From: Pratylenchus scribneri
Taxonomy: Eukaryota; Nematoda; Chromadorea; Rhabditida; Pratylenchidae
DNA length: 64,000 nucleotides
Reading direction: 5' to 3'
Assembly (NCBI GenBank): GCA_030063045.1
Contig: JAQSEB010000194.1
Span: 164,917-228,916 of the forward strand
Part shown: positions 42,813 through 51,800 of the stretch, in pieces
Numbering within the stretch: position 1 is the first letter of the stretch
Layout: each line of letters begins with the position of its first letter
Made by a program: the position numbers and the translations under genes
The notes under the pieces: model-generated
Seen by the model: only the letters and a program-made list of their open reading frames with translations
Told to the model about the DNA's origin: nothing
Database searches by the model: none

Positions 42813-45800
42813 TCACATCCCATTGCGCACCCCATTTCCATTCATTCCCAATTGTCGATTCATTCCCCACTGCATATTGATCGGACCAATTCCTTCGCGC
42901 ATTTGCCTCTCTAGGATGGGTTGAATTAGATTGAAAAGATTGTTAAGGACTCCCGGCTGGTTAATTCCTCTTCGAATAAGCCAAGGCAAGCCATGCATTT
43001 TCAAAAACCTCCCAATTGAGAATGTAATCCAGGCACGCATTAGGAATTTCTCCCAATCGACATTTTTTAGGAACCCGGTGATGGAAAAATCCCCGATAGG
43101 GATATAATCACCGTGCTGCGTGTTCCATTCATTTTCTTCTGGAGTAATGTGCTTCTGCATGATTCGCCCAACACGAAAGGTCTTGAAATATCGCAAAAAG
43201 ATGCCGAAGTTGCTTTCATTTGTGACCACTAAGTTGGTGAAAATGTCCGGTTTGAACTCAGGGATGCCAAGATTGTGTTGCAATTTGAGTTGTTGAATTG
43301 ACTTTTCATCGACTTCTTCTTTTGTCCCTGTTGTTTGATCGACCAATATGAGTTTTCCCTCTTTCATGATTGCTTGCTTTCCGAAAATTGAGCATGGTCC
43401 CTTCTTGGATGTCTCTACGAGTATCATGCTTTCAGATTCCACAAAGCCTTGGACAATTTTTCCTCCGAAAGAGGCATTGACCGGCAATTTATGAAAACAT
43501 TCGCCTTTTTCATCAATTTTCGTGAAATTGAAGTCATCGACTGGTGTGCATGGCCAAACTTCAGCTATTTCTTTTCCAACCCATCGAGCTTGCAAATTGG
43601 TTGAATTTAACAGGAATCTCAATGTACTAGTGGCATCTTGTTGACGAAAATCATTGCGATTTTGGCAAAGGAGGTTGAAGAACATTGCTCTATCTCTTTG
43701 GTTGGTTAAATATGCGGACATTGTCGTCACAGCTGCAAGTTGTTCGGAGCGAACAGTACCAGAACCCGATAGGTCTCTTTTGGGTCTGTTCCTCACTTCT
43801 TGAATTGCTCTCATTCGATCATATGACCTTTTATGAATGGCATAATGCTGATCAGTCAAAACGAGTGATGTTCCACAATCTTCTATGAGCTTATCTTCAT
43901 TGTTTATTGTTCTGAATGAAAGAGCAAACTGTCCATCTGATCGAGTCCAAACGTCTTCATCCAAAGTGCCATTAGCTTTCTCCCATTTGATCCATTGACA
44001 TGTTTTGAATTGTTGTTTCTTCTTCCAAATCAATACTTGATTATCCTTCATAGCACAAAATTCATCTTCCAATTCGCAGCCTTTCATTTCAACCAGTGGA
44101 TGATTCAATTCTCCAGAAAATGGATTGAATAAGATTTTTGTCGGTGTACTGAAACAATTTTCTGTTCTGGCGTATTTTGTTCGGAAGTAGGAGTATTCAA
44201 CAGGAGGCTCAAATAAATTGAAGGTTTGTGCTGTTGGGCTTCCGGACAAATTTCCGAATTCACATCTTCCTTGTTTTTCCATTTGTTGACATTCTTCTTT
44301 TGAGATAGTCAAAAATTTCTGTGTTATGTTGCTTCGATTTTCCGTGATCAAATTTTCCCAATATTTCAGTTTTTGGTCAACTTTCCGACAAAGATTGGCA
44401 TCTAATTCCACCCATTCGTTGTTTGGCTTGAAAATGCTCAATATTGAAGCTTGATGTCTAGACGGAGTTGATTTGCATGCTTCGTTGATGACATCAGGCA
44501 GCCGGTAGTAAAAACGATTCACTTCCGGATCGCATATCATAAGCTGTTGAGCCATAGAAATTCTCGAAAATAGCACGATAGCCATCAAGCGCCATAGTAC
44601 ATCAAATCTTCCATGATGACTTAAGGCGAGCTGTAAAATCCATGGCAGCAAAATCATTGTTAGTTTTCGCCAATATATTTTGTTCATCCAGCTGACAAAT
44701 CTTATGTCCCCGATAGGGTCAGAATAAATCGACTTTGAATGGAGTTGTTGATTTCCTTGAATTTCTGTTGCTGTTGTCACATTGAAGAAAAGTAAAAACA
44801 GAGCCAAAATCCCTAGCAAATAGGTCACATTGAAACCACGATAGGATTGAGTGCCTTTTGCTTTGTAGTTAATTCCAATTCTTTCCAAAGATGGTTCTTC
44901 ACTTTCCTCAAATAATTTGACTTTTGTCTCTTCAATGGCTTTTGTAATCGATCTTAATTGCTGACTTGATTCAATGCACGCAGTTGTGTTCACCTCTGGC
45001 TTTAAGGGTTCTTCGACCTCGACAATGTATGTTTGACGCTTTTTTGGAATCCAATTTCCCTCTCGCACACTCACACTATCCTTCTCCAAAGGGTGTTTGT
45101 TCCAGAATCCAAAGAAGTGCATAATCAGTTCAGCTATAGACGAATTGTTTCTGCTTTTCTCTAGTTTATCCATGTCCTCCGATAGAGGTGGAAAAACAGG
45201 AGGATCCGTGTGTTGGAGAGCAAATATGGTGAGCAGAATCCAAGTCCAGCTACTGAAAGAGTGTCTGCTTGCGTCGTTTATTCGATGGAATTTTGCCCAT
45301 TCTTTGATACTGAATAACAACGGAGCTAATCTGGCTTCATGACTGCATAAATGATTTAGCCAAGTCGTATTCCGAAGTCCTGTACTGTTGCCATAGGTTA
45401 TATCAATTTGCATGTTGTGACCGACGAGCCTGAGCACGGGAACTCGACCACCATGCACTTGTGAACTGTAGCCCTTAAAGGGCAATCGACGAACAACAAA
45501 AAGCATTTCCTTTTGATATTTGTTAGCATTCTCAACTTCATCTACTTTTACATGACGTCCGGGAGGAATAATGCACATGTCCAAGTCCGAGTTATCTTTG
45601 CCAATGTGTGATCGAGAGGATCCAAACAAGGTTACCGTGCCCAAGGCTCCCACTTTCCGTTGTATGTCATCAACCACTCTCATTTTTCGTTCATAACTTT
45701 CACGACTTTGAACATTTGTAGCATAAAATTCCCACATTTCATCGGTTAATTTGTTGAAATTGTCGAACTGAATCTTAAGGCGTTGAAGCAAATCGCTAAA

Positions 45801-48800
45801 TTCGATATTTCCTTGCCAATTTCTATCACTCCAATCCTCCTCATCATAATCCAATTCATCATCATTGTAATTTATTTCGACCAAAATATTTGATTGAGTA
45901 GCCTTTTCCTCATTTTCTTTGCGGTCATTACTCCCCGATAGGGACGAACCAGCATTAATTTGTGGGTTACTATTCCCCGATAGGGATGAACCAGCATTGT
46001 CAGGTGGGTTATTAATCCCCGATAGGGATGAACCCTGATTAAGCTGAAGATTGTTCCGAACTTCCATGAGAATTTGGCCCATAAGATTTTGGCCTGGCCA
46101 TCTCTCTCGATGTTGTTCATCCCGATGTCCGATAGCTATTCCTGTGCCCCAGAAATCGTCTGTTTCAGTCATTTCGGCCAAAATCTTAGGTTTTGTCCTC
46201 AGCAACATTTCCGCCAATTGCGGATTTTGTTCAAACTTGGCAGCTGCTATTTTCCGCATCACCATGATACAGTGATTCCTCCATTCGTTCCTAATGTATG
46301 GGCGGGAGCCAGGTTCAAGTCTCTTTTTGTATTGCTCGTTCAGCCTATAGCCTTTGGCCAAGCGTTTTGCTGTGAACGGACTGCCGTAACGTATTATGTC
46401 TGCCGCAGTTTTGGTATAACCAAAGTACATTGCCTTGGCATATTGATATGCATGCTCGCTTGAGATGTAACGTCGACCATCCAACTCGAACGAAGCCTCA
46501 AACATGTTGGATAGAAAACTGTGGCATCCAAAGAATGGTTTTACTGGGCCCCCATAATCTTCTTCATCATCGGTAATTGGATCCACGGGAGGTGGATTGG
46601 GGCTGTCATCTCTTGCCTTTTTCCGGTGGAAGTCAGGAGAAGGAGGCTCGATTCGTTTTCTAGGCCTTAGCATCGGATGAAGATCTTCTCTAATTGAACA
46701 TTGATTGGCGAAATTGGCCAGTCGTTGAACAAAACCTTCAGAACATTGCAGCTGGTCCATGTTGTTTGACGAGCATGGCTCATCAGAGAGATGCTGAGCT
46801 TCTGAATAATGGGGCTCATTAACTCCCGATAGGAGTAGAGTTTCCTCACCAGAACGGTTGCTTTGACGACTTGTTCCAGATGAACCGGGCTCATTAACAC
46901 CCGATAGGTGTAGAGCTTCCATTTCACTGGATCGTCCGCTCATTCGACAAGGGCCAGTGGCTTCGAAGTTTCCTTTCCTCTCTTGCCAAGTTAAGGGCTT
47001 CTCTTCATTACTGATGTTCCAATATTCCAACTGCTGGATGATCATTGCCAAGTCCTCATCACTGGGTATTGCTTCTCGAGATGTGTAATTCGGATTCAGA
47101 ACCCGAATCGAATCGGTTGATCTTGTCTCCACAAATAAATTGAAGTTGTCGTCAATTTTTGCCTTCAATTCTCTTTTATTGGTCGGTGGCATGATAAACA
47201 CTCCAACAATTCCTCTTTCCAACCAAACGGTTCGCATCTGGTCCCAAATTCCGATTATTCGGTTCGGTTGCCCTCTCTCCAATGTATATTTTCCGAAGTA
47301 CAGTATGACGTGGTCCACTTCTCGAGTCAAGAACAATTTGTCGGAAAATTCTTGAACAATGTCGTCAATGTTTGATGGTTGCCACATATAACATTTCCCA
47401 AAAGCTTGGCCCATTAGAACCGATAGTTCATCGCCAATAAACACAACATTTGAGTGTGCCAAATCCGGTGTTAAGGCGTAATTCAGAGGGATTCTTTGCA
47501 TAGTGATAGTGTCTGCCCATTCTCTTGCCAATTCCCATTCATCATTCACAACTTCCATTGTCACAAATCCCCAAGGCTTAAGATGCAGTTGTCTCTCAGC
47601 CACTTTACATTTGTTCATCCACAATTTGAATATGTCCTTCAATATCGTCCGAGTGAATTTTAGCCCATCGACTTTTCCCTTTATCTTATGGTTCTTCATC
47701 ATGGATGCATTTGGTTTGGTGTTGAGAATTCGTCCTTTCCCTTTTCTCATTCCTTCCTTAAATTTAACGCACTCCATACATAGATGAATTCCATTTGTAT
47801 TCGAGATGTTGCCAAGCAATTCATACATTTGATGTTCATCCAAGCCAAAGGTTAACACCCACATCATTGTGATCAGCTTGAAAATTGACACATAACGAAT
47901 TCGGCATTGCACCACCTCATTGAGTTTATCCCAATTGTCCGGAACCATTTCCAAAAGATTGCCAAACCATATTGGCTCGCATTCTTCATGATCGCATTCA
48001 GCCAAAAGTTCCCAATTTTCCAGTTGAACTCGAGCCGAAGAAACATTATTCCCCGATAGGGACGTTTCTTGGTCTTCGATCATTTGGGACGTGTCTTGAT
48101 TTTCGGCCATTGGTTCTGAAATAATCAAGTTTACATCCTCCGATAGAGGTGTTTGATCATTTTCATTAATTCTATCGATTTTCTCCGATAGAGAGTTTTG
48201 TTCTTGTTCAATTATCTTTGATTTCACCTCTAAAGGATATAATTTGTTTATTGGCCTATTGATTTGTCCCCATTTCTTTCCATCCCAGACTCTGACTACG
48301 GCTGATCGCACTTTGCCATCCGAACTCATTCTAAATTCAGTCACAACTCCCATTCTCCATCGACTTCGGGGCAAATTCTCTTCATCCACTAGGATGACCT
48401 CTCCCAACTCCAAAATTTTTTGTCCTTTCTTCTCCCCGAATTTTTGAGAGTCTCTGAGAGCTAATAGGTAGTCGGTTCTCCAAATATTCCATATTTTATC
48501 AGACAATTCAGATAAAATCCGAAAACGGTTTTCCAGATTTTCTTTTGTTGGATTCATGGGTAATTCCAATTCCAAAACTCCTTCCCGATAGGAAGCTGTT
48601 TGGTAAGGAATAAGAAAATCAATCGGTCTTAATGGTCTTATTGTGTCACTTTCTCCCATATAAGTCAATGGCCTTGAATTGACAATGCGTTCAATTTCAA
48701 TCAAAATTGTTTGTAATTCACTTTTCTTCACTAATGTCTTTCCAAGCACACGCTTCAATGGCTTTTTGGTCAGATCAATCATCTTTTCGTACATTCCCCC

Positions 48801-51800
48801 AGCCCACGGTGCTCGATCAGTTATGAACTGCCATCGAATTCCATTTTCACTAGTGAAATTGCGAACTTCCTTGTCTGTGAACACTTTATTCCAATCACTT
48901 TGATCTTTTGACCACAATCGCTTGATTATGCGAGAAGCAAGTTTGAATTGTAGTGCATTGTCTGAAATGATAATTTCTGGTTCCATTCTTCGTCCAATGA
49001 ACCTTTTGAAGGCCAAAAGAAATTCACTTGCTGTACAATCTTCTACTAATTCAATGTGAATAGCACGGGTCGTCGCACAAGTGAATAGGCATCCCCACAC
49101 TTTCTGATTTTTATCACTTTCTTTAACAATCATGGGACCAAAATAGTCAAGTCCAATAAATTGGAACGGCCTTTTACCTAGCACCCGATAGGTAGGTAAA
49201 GGAGGCATTTTTGGCAAAGCATAAGCTTTTGTTTTATGCTTAATGCAAACATAACATTTTGTCAATAAATTTCGATTGAGCACATCAAAGACTGTTCTTC
49301 TCGCTTGTGGAATATAAAATCTTTGTCTTAATTCGGCTAACACTGTCGATATTCCCGCATGGTATAATTTCCAATGATAGTATTTGATAAACAGCTTAGT
49401 CAAAGGTGAGTTTTTAGGCAGATAAATCGGAATTTTTGCTTCCATTGTTAAATCACTTTTGGTGAGTCGGCTTTGGCAAATCAATAATCCTACTTCATTA
49501 TATTCGAATTGTTTCTCTCGAAAGAGATTAGCTTCGGGTGGAAAAAGTTGTTGGGCTTCTCTAATTAAGAGAATTTCCGCTTTTGCCATCTGTTCTGCTG
49601 TCACCTGTTCCAATTTTTCAATCAGCTTATTTAATTCGTCCTCATTTTTAGGCAATTTGTTGGTTTTCTGTTTGCCTTCTTTGCATTTATCCGTAAACAT
49701 CTGCACGTAGCTCACAATTCTTTTCAATTTTGATAAACTGTTGTATCTGCTCCAGTCTTGAACTAAACATTCATCTTCCTTTATTTGTTTGATGTTAATA
49801 TTCAGAATTGTGTCATATTTTTCCATGGTCATTTCTTCTTCATGCCATTTTTCTGAATTAAATTCCGATAGAATTTCAGAATTCTCATCATTCATCCACA
49901 ATGGGCCATGAAACCAGTAAGGATGATTCATCAGTTCAATTGCTGTGCAACCTCTTGATGCGATGTCACTTGGATTCAATTCTCCTTTAACATGCTTCAC
50001 TTCAAAAGGTCGAATGACATTCAATCTGTTTTGAATGAATCTTTCATGTCTTTTGTGACTGTTGAGCCAATCAATTGCATCTTTTGAATCTGTCCATAAC
50101 TGTATTTTCTTCACTTCAATTTCCGATTTCAATTCTTTTTGAACGTGTATTGCTAATTTTACGGCTAATTTAAGTGCATGCAGTTCCATTTTTGGGATTG
50201 TATTTTGCTTTTCCGGTAGATTTATGGGCCTAACTAGACTTTTTCCTTGAAGAAAGGCAAACTGAACGCTTTTATCCTCAAATTCAGCTCTCAGATAAAC
50301 AACAATCCCAAAGGCATACCCTGAGGCATCTGCAAAAACTTCAAGCGACAGTTGCTTTGACCCCGATAGGGTTCTTGAGAACAACCTTCTTGGAAACGTG
50401 AATTTTACTTCTTTCCAATCTTCCATGCATTTTATCCAAGCTTTTTGAATGTCTTCTGGTACCGGATTGTCCCAATTCAAGTCCAATTTCCATACACTTT
50501 GAATAATTCTCTTGGCTGAAAGCAACGATGGACTTGTTAGACCTAGAGTGTCAAAAACTGATGCCGTTTGAGAAAGCATTGTCCTTTTTGTGCATTTGCT
50601 TCCTTCTTTCCATTCCGGTAATGGAATGGTAATTGTGTCTTCCTTTGGGTCCCATCTTATTCCCAGAATTTTCCTTCCTTCCATCTTTGCTCTATCTTCT
50701 TCAGGAATTTTCTCATAAGCTTCGAGATGGTTCACGCAGAATCCTCGTAGATTCATCATTGCTGTCTTGAATATATCTTTCATTTCATTGCAAACTGGGA
50801 TAATTCTGTCTTCATTTTCTTCTCCCTGTGTTATGTCATCAACATAAATGTTATTTTTGATCTGCTTTGCTAATTCTGATCCGTGTTGATCCAAATGCAG
50901 GCTCAGAATGGTATTCAAGCAGGCTGGACTACTGATCAGTCCAAAAGGCATTCCCTTAAATCGATACACCACGATAGGTGACTGATCATCTAAAGGGTTA
51001 TCTTTCCACAAAAATCGTAATGCATCTCGATCTTCTTCTTTAATCCGAATTTGTAAAAATGCTTTTTCAATGTCTGCACAAATAAGGTATTTAGGTAAAC
51101 GACTTCGAAGTTGAATTCCTGAAATGTCATTCATTTGAGTAGGTCCTTTTTCCAAGCATTGATTAATCGAAAGTCCATTCTTATCCTTTGCACTTGCATC
51201 TGAGACATTTCTGACTTTCGTGGTTTCTTTATCTTCTCTAATCACTGGTTGATGTGGAATGTAATGCAAAACTCCCTGCCAATGTTTCCAGTCTATCACT
51301 TTTTCGATTATGTCTAGCTTCAATTGTTCTTTGAATATCTCATCAATCTTCAGGATTAATTCTGGTTTTTGCTTCATATGTTTTAAATTTGAGAGCAGTC
51401 TTCCATAAGCCAGACCATAATTGGGTAAAAGTGCATTCGCTCGATCATTGTAGGGCAAAGAAATTGCATATCTTCCTTCCTCATCTCTTTGAATATTGAG
51501 CTGCTTAATCCAAATGTCTTCATCATTAATTTCGACATCTTTTAGACCCATTTCCTCATTCGAAAACCATAAATTCTCGATTTGTTTCAGTTTTTCACCC
51601 GATAGGTTAATCTTTAATTCTTCTTGCTCATCCATATCTAGAACATTAGCCATAATAGTAATTCCAATTTGCTCAATTTGTCTTCCCTTTGTTTTGGTTT
51701 GGCCTTTTCCGCTGATAAATGGTCCCACTTTTGAGTCAGAAATCCAAAACCCGCTTGGGAGTTGATACCGATCAACGATTTCGAACATTCTTATCTGGTC

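Noticed and set aside
46129..46135. GTCCGATAGCT and ACGATAGCC (44573) as further UAUCG hairpins
   Set aside because: They have the loop word but only one or no flanking base pair, so they were left out of the count.
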